A stretch of 64,000 bases of DNA, taken from assembly GCF_023195775.1 (NCBI RefSeq), contig NZ_CP096205.1:3164001-3228000 (forward strand), read 5' to 3'. The translations under genes and the position numbers were made by a program. This document shows, piece by piece, positions 17,448-26,737 of this stretch (its first letter is position 1; each line of letters opens with the position of its first letter). The DNA is from Flavobacterium azooxidireducens. Its GTDB lineage: Bacteria > Bacteroidota > Bacteroidia > Flavobacteriales > Flavobacteriaceae. Under the pieces are notes generated by a model that was not told the DNA's origin, made no database searches, and saw nothing but the letters and a program-made list of their open reading frames with translations.

Positions 17448-18473
17448 ATGAAAGTAAAATTGATGACCTTAATGATGTTTTTGTGTTTGAGTCAAATAAT
17501 GGCTCAAACAATTAATGGAAAAATTGTTGATGAAAATAATTCTCCTCTTTACGGTGTTTCTGTTTATTTTGACGGAACTACGATAGGAACCACCACTGAT
17601 AATAATGGTTTTTTTGAATTGAATGTACAATCCTTACCAAACGCAACGTTAGTAATTAGTTATATTGGATATGAGTCGGTTTATTTAAACACCATTCAAT
17701 CACCAATCGAGCTGAAACTTGAGCCAAGTTCATTTGCTTTGAAGGAAGTAGTTTTGGAACCTATTCCATTTTCTCGAAAAGAAATGTTGAAAGTTTTTAG
17801 AGAACAATTTTTAGGAAAAACCAAAGGCGGTAAAAATTGCGTAATTCTAAACGAAGATGCCATTCAGTTTTCATACACTTCTAAAGAATTCAAATTAACT
17901 GCGTTTGCCGATGAAAAAATAAAAGTTAGAAATAATTATTTAGGCTATATCATTGAAGTTGATTTAGTTGATTTTTATGTTGCATACAATAAAAGAACAT
18001 TGTCAAATGACTATCTGCGAGGTAGTTATTTTGCAGTGACATCTTTTTTTAAAGAAATTGAAGAAGTCAACAAATCGTATGAAAAGAACAGAAATACCTC
18101 TTATTTAGGTTCTTCCAAGCATTTTTTTAAAAATTTAATCGAAAAAAAATGGGGAAAGAAAGAATTTCTTTTATTTGACGGAAGTTTTCCAACCGATGCC
18201 AATTTACATTTTGAAATCTCGGATGATAAAAACATGAAACTGGTTAAAGTAAATGGAAGGCAAATCACAACAAATTCGTTAACAACTCAAAAATTCTACA
18301 GAAGTTTCAATATGTTGTATAACAACAAAGAACAATCCAAAATTATTTTTAAAACAGCCGAATTTTATGTTGATGCATTCGGCAATCATACACATATTGA
18401 TCAAATTGATTTTTCGGGTGAAATTTCAAAGAAACGTTTTGGTGATATGTTACCATTGAATTTTGAACCTTAA
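17448..18473 (+). CDS. Carboxypeptidase-like regulatory domain protein
   Basis: 341 residues with a signal peptide (MKVKLMTLMMFLCLSQIMAQ). Residues about 22-95 form a CarboxypepD_reg-like beta-sandwich (INGKIVDENNSPLYGVSVYFDGTTIG..., ending ISYIGYESV), the domain found at the N-terminus of TonB-dependent receptors. The remainder, about 240 residues, is not a plug or barrel and matches the stand-alone flavobacterial secreted type. Probably periplasmic or outer-membrane associated. It lies 3 nt after the DUF3592-like gene. Confidence 0.82.
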   Translation: MKVKLMTLMMFLCLSQIMAQTINGKIVDENNSPLYGVSVYFDGTTIGTTTDNNGFFELNVQSLPNATLVISYIGYESVYLNTIQSPIELKLEPSSFALKEVVLEPIPFSRKEMLKVFREQFLGKTKGGKNCVILNEDAIQFSYTSKEFKLTAFADEKIKVRNNYLGYIIEVDLVDFYVAYNKRTLSNDYLRGSYFAVTSFFKEIEEVNKSYEKNRNTSYLGSSKHFFKNLIEKKWGKKEFLLFDGSFPTDANLHFEISDDKNMKLVKVNGRQITTNSLTTQKFYRSFNMLYNNKEQSKIIFKTAEFYVDAFGNHTHIDQIDFSGEISKKRFGDMLPLNFEP

Positions 18474-18483
18474 TTTCAATAAA

Positions 18484-18514
18484 TAAAAAAATCCTGAGCC
18501 GAAACTCAGGATTC
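18484..18514 (-). terminator. Rho-independent terminator
   Basis: ATCCTGAG (18491-18498) pairs with CTCAGGAT (18505-18512), with a T-run following on the minus strand. It serves the minus-strand gene ending at 18536 and may also slow the convergent transcript. Confidence 0.75.
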
Positions 18515-18535
18515 TAAAAGAAACTTAGGGTTAAA

Positions 18536-19072
18536 TTATTTTTTCAAAACTGTGTAAGTCTCAAAAGTAACCGTATCTGTTTTTGGATCATACGATTCTA
18601 ATACTAAGTTTCCATTGGTATCAAAATAGGCAATTGCCGTTTTATTTTTTCCTGCAAAAATGAAACTGTTAGTAGTAGTTTTTCTGATTTTTCCTATATT
18701 CTTATTGTTTTCAGAAAGTAATGAATAACCTTGAGCATCAAGTTCTACTTTATATTTTTGTCCGTTTAACGTGTAATAATTTGTACGATCAACATCTACA
18801 ATTCTCACACTTCCATCAGGATTTATAATTTCAGTTGATTGTTCAACAATTGTTGGAGAAGGTTTTACATCTCTATTAACCGTTGCATCTTTCTTACCAT
18901 CTAATTCAATCATTTGAACCTCTCTGGTATTTTCATTCTTAACCGTTTTTGTTTCTTTCTCGCCGTCGTTAACGGTGATTATTGTTTTCTTAGTTTCGTC
19001 AACTACATTTTTATTCTGAGCTTGGCTCAATGAAAATGTGAAAACAAATGCTATTATTGCTACTAATTTCAT
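18536..19072 (-). CDS. Secreted hypothetical protein
   Basis: 178 residues from the ATG at 19072 (an in-frame TTG 45 nt further upstream is unlikely). MKLVAIIAFVFTFSLSQAQ is a signal peptide with a type I cleavage site. The mature part is rich in Lys, Thr and Asp, with a repetitive first half (KKTIITVNDGEKETKTVKNENTREVQ) and a second half that looks like beta strands. I recognise no family. It is monocistronic with its own terminator. Confidence 0.7.
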   Translation of the reverse strand: MKLVAIIAFVFTFSLSQAQNKNVVDETKKTIITVNDGEKETKTVKNENTREVQMIELDGKKDATVNRDVKPSPTIVEQSTEIINPDGSVRIVDVDRTNYYTLNGQKYKVELDAQGYSLLSENNKNIGKIRKTTTNSFIFAGKNKTAIAYFDTNGNLVLESYDPKTDTVTFETYTVLKK

Positions 19073-19206
19073 GGTTAAACTATTTAATTGATTAATACTG
19101 TAAAGGTACAATCTCAATTATGACAAGCCATTACACAATTTTCGTTAAGGTTTACACAATTCACACTCGTCCGATCGATAAGTTTTAATCTTTCAATATT
19201 ATAAAC

Positions 19207-19214
19207 TATATTTG
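19207..19214 (+). promoter_or_regulatory. -7 promoter element of ychF
   Basis: TATATTTG is a perfect TAnnTTTG box. It lies 115 nt before the ATG, so the leader would include the CAGTTGTCAG / ACAGACAACC repeat tract. Confidence 0.45.
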
Positions 19215-19234
19215 CACCCGTTTTTAGACAGTAT

Positions 19235-19313
19235 TCTGTTGTCAGTTGTCAGTTTTCAGTCGTCTGATAACAGAAAAACAGATAACAGACAACCTAAAAC
19301 AGACAACCAATAA
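19235..19313 (+). repeat. Simple-sequence tract of CAGTTGTC / ACAGACAACC units
   Basis: The ychF leader has GTTGTCAGTTGTCAG followed by complementary-looking ACAGATAACAGACAACC units, so it could fold on itself. Related strings occur at 22588-22620, 42455-42530 and 61930-61960. Confidence 0.6.
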
Positions 19314-19328
19314 CCCATTACCTAAAAG

Positions 19329-20423
19329 ATGAAAGCAGGAATTGTAGGATTACCCAATGTTGGAAAATCAACCCTTTTTAATTGTTTATCAAATGCAAAA
19401 GCACAAAGTGCCAACTTTCCGTTTTGCACCATCGAACCTAATATTGGAGTGGTAAACGTTCCCGATCCGAGAATTGCTCGTTTAGAAGAATTGGTAAAAC
19501 CGGAACGTGTTCAAATGGCAACCGTTGATATTGTTGACATAGCCGGATTAGTAAAAGGAGCCAGTAAAGGCGAAGGTTTAGGAAACCAATTTTTAGGAAA
19601 CATCAGAGAATGTAACGCCATTATTCACGTATTGCGTTGTTTTGATAACGATAATATTGTTCACGTTGACGGAAACGTAAACCCAATCCGTGACAAAGAA
19701 ACAATCGATATTGAGCTGCAACTAAAGGATTTAGAAACGGTTGAAAAACGTTTAGAAAAAACCAATCGTGCCGCCAAAACCGGAAACAAAGAAGCTCAAG
19801 TAGAAAAAGCGTTGTTAGACCGAATTCGAGAAGCCTTATTACAAGCAAAATCGGCTCGAACAATCATTCCGCAAAACCAAGACGAAGTAGAATTAATGGA
19901 AGAATTTCAATTAATCACTTCAAAACCGGTTTTATATGTTTGTAATGTTGACGAAGCTTCAGCCGTAAACGGAAATAAATATGTTGACCAAGTTCGCGAA
20001 TTAGTAAAAGACGAACAAGCCGAAGTAATCATTCTTTCAGTAGGAGCAGAGGCCGATATTACCGAACTAGAAAGCTACGAAGAACGTCAGGTTTTCCTGG
20101 AAGATATGGGATTAACCGAGCCGGGTTCTGCCGTTTTAATTCGTGCAGCCTACAAATTATTAAAACTACAAACCTATTTCACTGCCGGAGTGAAAGAAGT
20201 ACGTGCGTGGACCATCAACATTGGTGATACCGCTCCAAAAGCAGCCGGCGTAATCCACACCGATTTCGAAAAAGGATTCATCCGTGCCGAAGTAATTGCC
20301 TTTGAAGATTACTCCACTTTCGGCTCAGAAGCCAAAGTAAAAGAAGCTGGAAAACTTCGTGTAGAAGGAAAAGAATACATTGTGAAAGATGGCGATGTGA
20401 TGCATTTCCGTTTTAATGTGTAA
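19329..20423 (+). CDS. ychF: Redox-regulated ATPase YchF (Obg family)
   Basis: 364 residues. G1 GLPNVGKST is at 7-15, G2/G3 region NFPFCTIEPN and DIAGLVKGASKGEGLGNQFL follow, and the C-terminal TGS domain includes AWTINIGDTAPKAAGVIHTDFEKGFIRAEVI. YchF/Ola1 proteins bind ATP better than GTP, associate with ribosomes and respond to oxidative stress. Length and order are standard. It sits alone between a -7 promoter box and a terminator. Confidence 0.97.
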   Translation: MKAGIVGLPNVGKSTLFNCLSNAKAQSANFPFCTIEPNIGVVNVPDPRIARLEELVKPERVQMATVDIVDIAGLVKGASKGEGLGNQFLGNIRECNAIIHVLRCFDNDNIVHVDGNVNPIRDKETIDIELQLKDLETVEKRLEKTNRAAKTGNKEAQVEKALLDRIREALLQAKSARTIIPQNQDEVELMEEFQLITSKPVLYVCNVDEASAVNGNKYVDQVRELVKDEQAEVIILSVGAEADITELESYEERQVFLEDMGLTEPGSAVLIRAAYKLLKLQTYFTAGVKEVRAWTINIGDTAPKAAGVIHTDFEKGFIRAEVIAFEDYSTFGSEAKVKEAGKLRVEGKEYIVKDGDVMHFRFNV

Positions 20424-20454
20424 GAGAAAAGAAAATAGAGAAAAGAAAATAGAC

Positions 20455-20483
20455 AAAACTGCTGATAACTCGGCAGTTTTTTT
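20455..20483 (+). terminator. Rho-independent terminator of ychF
   Basis: AAAACTGC (20455-20462) pairs with GCAGTTTT (20473-20480), running into a T-tract. Confidence 0.75.
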
Positions 20484-20548
20484 ATTTCCTGAAAACTGAG
20501 ACGGATACCGAAAACTCCATACTCCTAACTCCATACTCCCAACTACTA

Positions 20549-20700
20549 AGCTGCCATTTCCCGCTTTACACTCCAAGATTTTTTGTCTTGTTGGCATTTT
20601 CTAAGCCAAAAAAGGAGCTTCACAAGGTCGCTCTTTTTCGGCAAGAAAATGTCCAACAAGCCTGCAAAATGCTTTCCGTTTCATTCGGGGGCAGATTCTG
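20549..20700 (-). ncRNA. Nested stem-loop element, copy 1 (possible structured RNA)
   Basis: On the minus strand the element begins CTGCCCCCG and ends CGGG-AAAT-GGCAG, giving a basal helix (20686-20694 with 20551-20555 and 20560-20563) with a 4-nt bulge. Inside, CTTGTTGG/CCAACAAG (20587-20594, 20653-20660) and CATTTTCT/AGAAAATG (20595-20602, 20644-20651) extend the hairpin to an apical GAGC-GACCTTGTGAA-GCTC loop (20615-20633). A second copy at 60054-60206 has the same plan with different stem sequence. It could be a structured RNA or a mobile palindromic repeat; I recall similar elements from flavobacterial genomes. Confidence 0.6.
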
Positions 20701-20776
20701 TGCTATCAAAGTTTTTCATAAAAACATCAACCCGCAACAATCTCCGTAAGTTAATGTTTTTTCTCAGTGAAAAACT

Positions 20777-20832
20777 CTCGCAAAGTCGCAGAGTCGCAAA
20801 GGTTTTACTTGGCGTCTTTGCGTCTTTGCGAG
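20777..20832 (+). repeat. TTTGCG-rich imperfect inverted repeat
   Basis: CTCGCAAAGTCGCAGAGTCG is mirrored by GCGTCTTTGCGTCTTTGCGAG 15 nt later. The same hairpin family is repeated four times at 41.4-42.3 kb, and a half copy is at about 40723-40748. Confidence 0.7.
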
Positions 20833-20940
20833 AAAATTAAAAATAAAATTAAAGACATTGACTCGCAACTTTAACAAGAACCTAACTTTTTACGGTACGT
20901 TAATTGCTAATTTAAATATCAAATTCAACTCAACTATCCT

Positions 20941-21909
20941 ATGATTATCAAAAACATAACCATCCTATTTCTATTTATTTTTAGCTCAATTACTGCACAA
21001 GAAATTCATCCAGTCGATCAAAAAGTACTCGACTATCCAAAGTCCTTTTCATCCATCGATAAATTAGTCGAAAAAATTCAATCCGATTTCAAAACCGACT
21101 ACGATAAAGCCAGAGCCATTTATGTTTGGATTGCCAATTCGGTAACCTATGATATGAAACTGGCACAAAATCCAACCACCGATGTCATTAAATACGAATC
21201 AAAAGAGCAATTCGATAAAAAAGTAGAAGAATTAAAGCAAAAACGAATCAATCAAGCCTTTCGAAGCCGAAAAGGAGTCTGCCAACATTTCACTGAATTA
21301 TACCACGAAATTGCCGAAAGAGTTGGGTTAAAAGTGCAATCTATTTCAGGTTTTGGTAGAGTTTCTCCCGTTCAAATCGGAGTTTCATCCAAACCGTTGA
21401 ATCACACGTGGAATGCAGTATTTGCAGAAAATCGTTGGATTTTGCTAGATGCAACTTGGGGTTCAGGTTTTGCTGAGTCCGGTACATCCAAATTCAGTAA
21501 AAGATACAGCGATTTCTATTTTGATACTCCGGAACAAATTTTCTTCATGAAACATTTTCCCGAAGATGGAAAGTGGCTCGACAAAACATTAAACCGCGAT
21601 TGGTTTGAAAATCTTCCGTTACATTATTTCCCATTTCCCGAAAAAGGAATTGAATTGTTGGACAATAAAGGCGTTCTTCAAGCTGTGGATGGACAAAAAC
21701 TTTCCTTTAGATTAAAAAATCTAACCCAAATTGAAAGTATACTTTTTGAAGGAAAACCAAATCAGCGAATTCCATTCAATCATAAAATTTTAGAGGATAA
21801 CGTAGTTGAATTTGAAATTATTTACAAAAAACAATTTGGAAGGTATATTACTATATATTTGGAAAATGTAACTTTTGCCACATTTAAAGTTTTACCAAAT
21901 AAAAAGTAG
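20941..21909 (+). CDS. Transglutaminase-like domain protein
   Basis: 322 residues with signal peptide MIIKNITILFLFIFSSITAQ, so secreted or periplasmic. The transglutaminase/protease-like triad is visible: Cys114 (RKGVCQHFTEL), His155 (LNHTWNAV) and Asp170 (LLDATWGSG). KARAIYVWIANSVTYD at about 57-71 is the usual leading helix of bacterial transglutaminase-like proteins. Whether it hydrolyses or crosslinks is unknown. The next gene follows immediately, so they are likely co-transcribed. Confidence 0.87.
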   Translation: MIIKNITILFLFIFSSITAQEIHPVDQKVLDYPKSFSSIDKLVEKIQSDFKTDYDKARAIYVWIANSVTYDMKLAQNPTTDVIKYESKEQFDKKVEELKQKRINQAFRSRKGVCQHFTELYHEIAERVGLKVQSISGFGRVSPVQIGVSSKPLNHTWNAVFAENRWILLDATWGSGFAESGTSKFSKRYSDFYFDTPEQIFFMKHFPEDGKWLDKTLNRDWFENLPLHYFPFPEKGIELLDNKGVLQAVDGQKLSFRLKNLTQIESILFEGKPNQRIPFNHKILEDNVVEFEIIYKKQFGRYITIYLENVTFATFKVLPNKK

Positions 21910-21912
21910 TTG

Positions 21913-22584
21913 ATGAAAATACTTAAATTCATTCTGAAATTTTGTCTAGCAATCATTGGTCTTTTGTTAGTTTATGGAATTTCGTCCTTTGTTTTATCCA
22001 TTATTCCGGTGAATAAAAATCAATCGGAAAACACGAAAGAATATACCATTTACATCAAATCAAACGGTGTGCACACTGATTTGGTTTTACCAATCAAAAC
22101 CGATTTAAAAGATTGGTCGAAGAAAATAAAGTTTGAAAACATAAAATCCAAAGATTCAACCCATCAATTTCTAGCTTTCGGTTGGGGAGACAAAGGTTTT
22201 TATCTCGACACACCGGAATGGTCAGATTTAAAATTTAGTACTGCATTTAACGCCGCTTTCAATCTCGGGACTTCAGCGATGCATACCACTTTTTACAAAC
22301 AAATTCAAGAAACTGAAAATTGTGTAAAAATTGAAATTTCGAGAGAACAATATCAAAAATTAATTACTTTCATCGAAGCTAGTTTTCAATATGATACCAA
22401 CGGAAATCCCATTTTTATTGACGCTACAACCTATGGCAAAAATGACAGTTTTTATGAAGCTCATCGAACCTACAACTTGTTTTATACTTGTAATACGTGG
22501 GCAAACCAAGCCCTAAAAAAAGCCAATATGAAAGCCGCTTTTTGGACTCCGGCTGACAAAGGAATTTTCTATCACTATCAATAA
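21913..22584 (+). CDS. TIGR02117 (DUF2459) family membrane protein
   Basis: 223 residues from the ATG at 21913; the TTG directly before it also reads in frame. There is one N-terminal membrane helix (about 5-30). The body has the TIGR02117/DUF2459 pattern: YIKSNGVHTDLVLPI, FGWGDKGFYLDTPEWSDLKF, SAMHTTFYKQ and YTCNTWANQALKKA. The conserved His, Cys and Asn hint at a papain/NlpC-like peptidase fold, but activity is not established. It lies 3 nt after the transglutaminase-like gene. Confidence 0.83.
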   Translation: MKILKFILKFCLAIIGLLLVYGISSFVLSIIPVNKNQSENTKEYTIYIKSNGVHTDLVLPIKTDLKDWSKKIKFENIKSKDSTHQFLAFGWGDKGFYLDTPEWSDLKFSTAFNAAFNLGTSAMHTTFYKQIQETENCVKIEISREQYQKLITFIEASFQYDTNGNPIFIDATTYGKNDSFYEAHRTYNLFYTCNTWANQALKKANMKAAFWTPADKGIFYHYQ

Positions 22585-22714
22585 AAAACAGTTATCAGAT
22601 AACAGACAACCGACAACAGTGACCCTGTCAATATGTTTCTTAATAACTTTAAATCATATTCCTTTTAAAATTTTGCTTTATCCGCTATATTAGCACAAAA
22701 TCCATATTTCCGCT

Positions 22715-24571
22715 ATGTCAGAGCAAAATCAATACACCGAAGACAATATTCGTTCCCTCGATTGGAAAGAACACATCCGCATGCGACCCGGTATGTATAT
22801 CGGAAAACTGGGCGATGGTTCGTCACCCGATGATGGTATCTATATTCTACTGAAAGAAACGTTAGATAACTGTATCGATGAATATGTCATGGGTGCCGGA
22901 AAAACCATCGAAGTAACCATCAAAGATAAACTCGTAACCGTTCGTGATTACGGTCGTGGAATTCCGTTAGGAAAAGTTGTCGACGTAGTTTCCAAAATGA
23001 ATACCGGAGGTAAATACGATTCCAAAGCCTTTAAAAAATCAGTTGGTTTGAATGGAGTTGGAACAAAAGCCGTAAATGCCTTGTCCAATTATTTCCGTGT
23101 AGAATCGGTTCGTGATAACCAACAAAAAGCCGCTGAATTCTCTGCCGGAAATTTAACGTTGGAAGAAGATATTCAAGAAACAACCAAACGTCGCGGAACC
23201 AAAGTAGCGTTTATTGCCGATGAAACGATTTTCAAAAACTACAAATACCGTAACGAGTACATCATCAAAATGCTCAAAAATTATTGTTACCTCAATACGG
23301 GATTAACAATTTATTACAACGGTGAAAAATATTATTCTGAAAACGGTTTAAAAGATTTATTGGAAGAAAATATTACAGAAGAAGATATGATTTATCCAAT
23401 CATTCATCTTTCGGGAGAGGATATTGAAATTGCCATTACACACAGTAAATCGCAATACTCCGAAGAATATCATTCATTCGTAAACGGACAAAATACCACG
23501 CAAGGAGGAACGCATTTGAACGCATTTCGTGAATCGATTGTGAAAACCATTCGTGAGTTTTACAAAAAAGATTTTGATCCGTCAGATATCAGAAAATCAA
23601 TTGTTTCGGCTATTGCAGTTAAAGTTGAAGAACCGGTTTTTGAGAGTCAGACTAAAACCAAATTAGGTTCTACAGATATTGGACCAAAAGGGCCAACGGT
23701 TCGTACTTTCATTAACGATTTCATTTCGAAAAAACTCGATAACTTTTTACATAAAAACCCGGAAGTTGCCGATTTACTGTTGCGAAAAATCCTTCAAGCT
23801 GAACGAGAACGCAAAGAACTTTCCGGTATTCGAAAATTAGCCAAAGACAGAGCGAAGAAAGCGAGTTTACACAATAAAAAATTACGTGATTGTCGTGTAC
23901 ATTTAACCGATGCTAAAAATCCTAGAAGTTTAGAAAGTACGCTTTTTATCACGGAGGGAGATTCGGCTTCGGGTTCGATTACCAAATCTCGTGATGTGAA
24001 TACACAAGCCGTGTTTAGTTTGCGAGGAAAGCCGTTGAATTCCTATGGAATGACAAAAAAAATCGTTTATGAAAACGAAGAATTTAACTTGTTGCAAGCC
24101 GCTTTAAATATCGAAGAATCGATGGAAGATTTGCGTTATAACAACATCGTAATTGCCACCGATGCCGATGTGGATGGTATGCATATTCGTTTGTTGTTGA
24201 TTACGTTTTTCCTGCAATTTTTCCCTGAATTAATCAAAGACGGACATTTGTATATTTTGCAAACGCCGTTGTTCCGTGTTCGAAATAAAAAAGAAACGAT
24301 TTATTGTTATTCGGAACAAGAACGAGTAGATGCTATTGAAAAATTAAAACCAAAACCGGAAATCACCCGATTCAAAGGATTAGGAGAAATTTCGCCCGAT
24401 GAATTCAAGAATTTTATTGGTGAAAGCATTCGATTAGATCCGGTTATGTTGGATAAAGCCACTTCCATCGAAACCTTGTTGGAGTTTTATATGGGTAAAA
24501 ATACCCCGGACCGACAGGAGTTTATCATCAATAATTTGAAAGTGGAGTTGGATACGATTGAGAAGAATTAA
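22715..24571 (+). CDS. parE: DNA topoisomerase IV subunit B
   Basis: 618 residues, a type IIA topoisomerase ATPase subunit. GHKL motifs include [33 protein letters not shown] and [14 protein letters not shown]. The TOPRIM domain has [10 protein letters not shown] and [12 protein letters not shown] with the catalytic Asp pair. The C-terminal [13 protein letters not shown] is typical. The partner parC lies 2.9 kb downstream, with three genes between. In flavobacteria this pair is annotated as topoisomerase IV; function as gyrase cannot be excluded from sequence alone. Confidence 0.93.
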   Translation: MSEQNQYTEDNIRSLDWKEHIRMRPGMYIGKLGDGSSPDDGIYILLKETLDNCIDEYVMGAGKTIEVTIKDKLVTVRDYGRGIPLGKVVDVVSKMNTGGKYDSKAFKKSVGLNGVGTKAVNALSNYFRVESVRDNQQKAAEFSAGNLTLEEDIQETTKRRGTKVAFIADETIFKNYKYRNEYIIKMLKNYCYLNTGLTIYYNGEKYYSENGLKDLLEENITEEDMIYPIIHLSGEDIEIAITHSKSQYSEEYHSFVNGQNTTQGGTHLNAFRESIVKTIREFYKKDFDPSDIRKSIVSAIAVKVEEPVFESQTKTKLGSTDIGPKGPTVRTFINDFISKKLDNFLHKNPEVADLLLRKILQAERERKELSGIRKLAKDRAKKASLHNKKLRDCRVHLTDAKNPRSLESTLFITEGDSASGSITKSRDVNTQAVFSLRGKPLNSYGMTKKIVYENEEFNLLQAALNIEESMEDLRYNNIVIATDADVDGMHIRLLLITFFLQFFPELIKDGHLYILQTPLFRVRNKKETIYCYSEQERVDAIEKLKPKPEITRFKGLGEISPDEFKNFIGESIRLDPVMLDKATSIETLLEFYMGKNTPDRQEFIINNLKVELDTIEKN

Positions 24572-24616
24572 AAGTTTAGGAGTTTAAAGGTTTAAAAGTT
24601 TAAGGTGGTTTAAAAA

Positions 24617-25699
24617 TTGTTGCTATTGTCAGGAGAAATTCAAAATAAAGTGCTGTTTCAACAAGTTGTTGCATTAGTAAAAAATGCTCAGCAACAGGTT
24701 ATTCGTACCATCAACTCAACAATGGTTTATACCTATTTTGAAATAGGCAGAATGATTGTGGAAGAAGAACAAAATGGAAAAGAAAGAGCAGCGTATGGCA
24801 AACAAGTTTTAAAAGAACTTTCAAAGGAATTGACGAAGGAGTTTGGACGAGGTTTTTCTGTAGATAATTTGCAGAATATGAGAAAGTTGTATTTTGTTTA
24901 TTCAAATTACGAGACAGTGTCTAGTATTTCTAAAGTAGAAAATCAAAAATCCGAGACAGTGTCTAGTATTTCTTTGATAAGTGAAAAACCTGTCCTAACA
25001 TTAAATTTCATTCTCACGTGGTCTCATTATATTTTTCTATTAAATATTGATGATAACAATGAGAGAAAGTTTTATGAAATAGAATCGATTAAAAACAATT
25101 GGAGCGTTCGTGAACTCAAACGACAATACGATTCAGCATTATACACAAGATTAGCTTTGAGTAGAGATAAAGAAGGTGTTTTGAAATTGTCTCAAGAAGG
25201 TCAAATTATTGAAAAGCCAAAAGACATCATCAAAGATCCATACATTCTAGAATTTCTTGGTTTACCCGAATTGCATCAGTATTCTGAATCAGAATTAGAA
25301 CAAGAAATCATTAATAAATTAGAACATTTTTTGTTGGAATTAGGACAAGGATTTGCATTCGTGTCTCGTCAACAAAGAATTTCGTTTGATGATAAGCATT
25401 TCAGAATAGATTTGGTTTTTTATAACAGAGTGTTGCGAAGTTTTGTGCTGATCGATTTAAAAATTGGCGAACTCAAGCATCAAGATTTAGGTCAGATGCA
25501 AATGTATGTGAATTATTATGACAGAGAAATGCGGTTGGAAGGCGAAAATAAAACTATCGGAATTGTATTGTGTCAAAACAAAAGTAACTTATTGGTAGAA
25601 TATACTTTACCGGAAGGAAACGAACAAATTTTTGCCAGTAAATACAAAACCATTTTACCAAGCAAAGAAGATTTTAAACGATTGATTGAAAGTAAATAA
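24617..25699 (+). CDS. YhcG-type PDDEXK nuclease (DUF1016)
   Basis: 360 residues. The N-terminal YhcG/DUF1016 domain (about 10-170) includes YFEIGRMIVEEEQNGKERAAYGKQVL and FSVDNLQNMRKLYFVY. The C-terminal PDDEXK nuclease domain has FRIDLVFYNR and LIDLKIGELKHQDLGQMQMYVNYY, with the Asp and xDxK motif. The linker has a 14-codon duplication (ETVSSIS..., residues about 99-126). No ATG is near the start, so the TTG at 24617 is used. Such proteins cluster with restriction-modification and mobile genes. It is in an unusual place, between parE and parC. Confidence 0.87.
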   Translation: MLLLSGEIQNKVLFQQVVALVKNAQQQVIRTINSTMVYTYFEIGRMIVEEEQNGKERAAYGKQVLKELSKELTKEFGRGFSVDNLQNMRKLYFVYSNYETVSSISKVENQKSETVSSISLISEKPVLTLNFILTWSHYIFLLNIDDNNERKFYEIESIKNNWSVRELKRQYDSALYTRLALSRDKEGVLKLSQEGQIIEKPKDIIKDPYILEFLGLPELHQYSESELEQEIINKLEHFLLELGQGFAFVSRQQRISFDDKHFRIDLVFYNRVLRSFVLIDLKIGELKHQDLGQMQMYVNYYDREMRLEGENKTIGIVLCQNKSNLLVEYTLPEGNEQIFASKYKTILPSKEDFKRLIESK

Positions 25700-25724
25700 T
25701 ATACTGAAAATAAATTCAGCATAA

Positions 25725-25751
25725 ATGAACGAAGACGAAGATATATTATAA
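25725..25751 (+). other. Nine-codon fragment matching the parC 5' end
   Basis: ATG-AAC-GAA-GAC-GAA-GAT-ATA-TTA-TAA encodes MNEDEDIL. Its 14 nt at 25728-25741 (AACGAAGACGAAGA) recur at 27494-27507 in the parC start (MINEDEEN). It looks like a vestige of an original parC start left by an insertion; this is inference. Confidence 0.4.
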
Positions 25752-25852
25752 AAGTTATAGGAATGCAGATTATACTTTGTGTTAACTTTTAGAACATCAA
25801 TAAAGATATTAAGTGGTTGCAGTAATTTTACCAAAAAGAAACGAATTCAATT

Positions 25853-26737
25853 ATGATAAACGATTTAATAAACAAACAGAAAACAGATTTTGGATATCAA
25901 TTTAAGAAAAATTGGCTTAATTTAAGTTTATCAGAAAATGTAAAAAAAAATATTTTTGAAGTTCTTCCGATTATCAAGCCTGAAATGTATTTTTATTACA
26001 CTTACAGACTTATTGTAATCGAGGAGTTTGAAAAAAAGAACATCACAATTGAAAGGAAAAAAATTTATGAAAAATTTTTAGAATTAAATTCTAAAATTTT
26101 AAAGGAAAAATGTTCAATCTTATTGTCTGAAAATGACAAGCCTGAAAATTCAACCCACATTTCATTTACTTGGACTAACGTGTATGAAAATTATTCAAAA
26201 GAAGTTGAATTATTAAAAGATTCAGTTTTTAATTTGATTAATTATAAAAAGAACATCCGAGAAAATTTGAATATTGATGAAAATGAAAATCCTTATTTCT
26301 CACAAAAAAGTGTTCAATTTTTTCAAAACATAATGTTTATAGGTTTTAATATTGCTCATCAAAGAATTCTTTGTGAAGCTGACAATGAAAATAATTTCGG
26401 AATAGAATTGGTTGAATTAAATAATCAAGATGAATTGATAATTTATCCAAATCCAATATTAATGGAAAGCTTAACGGAGTATTTAGAACTTTCGAAAGAA
26501 GATATTATTAATTTTTGCAATGAAAATTTTGAGAAATTAGGAATCTCAAAAATCAGTAATGAAAGATTAAAAAAAGATTTAGAGACTAGTTATTTAATAA
26601 GTTTCAAAGGTGAGTTGTATTATTTAAAAAAATATTTTGATTTTGATTTTAATACATATATGAATAAACGAATAAATAAGCCAATTTTTAGTTCGTTGCT
26701 TTTTGAAACTCAAGCCAACTTAAAAAAAGTAATCTAA
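25853..26737 (+). CDS. Hypothetical protein, first gene of the parE-parC insert
   Basis: 294 residues, no signal peptide or membrane helix, rich in Lys, Glu, Asn and Ile. It looks alpha-helical, and I recognise no motif. FFQNIMFIGFNIAHQRILCEAD (about 160-185) is the most distinctive segment. The base composition is more AT-rich than neighbouring parE and parC. Its stop is directly followed by the ATG of the next gene, so the two are a translationally linked pair. It may be cargo of an accessory insertion. Confidence 0.7.
   Translation: MINDLINKQKTDFGYQFKKNWLNLSLSENVKKNIFEVLPIIKPEMYFYYTYRLIVIEEFEKKNITIERKKIYEKFLELNSKILKEKCSILLSENDKPENSTHISFTWTNVYENYSKEVELLKDSVFNLINYKKNIRENLNIDENENPYFSQKSVQFFQNIMFIGFNIAHQRILCEADNENNFGIELVELNNQDELIIYPNPILMESLTEYLELSKEDIINFCNENFEKLGISKISNERLKKDLETSYLISFKGELYYLKKYFDFDFNTYMNKRINKPIFSSLLFETQANLKKVI

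Larger units (their letters stand above)
20424..20940 (+). other. Intergenic region rich in structured repeats
   Basis: 516 bp without a credible gene. It holds the ychF terminator, a large nested stem-loop element on the minus strand (20549-20700) and a TTTGCG-rich inverted repeat (20777-20832). Open frames here are chance products of the repeats. Confidence 0.7.

Noticed and set aside
20583-20840. An 85-codon open frame on the + strand
   Set aside because: It runs through the stem-loop element and the TTTGCG hairpin, so it is a product of repeats, not a gene.
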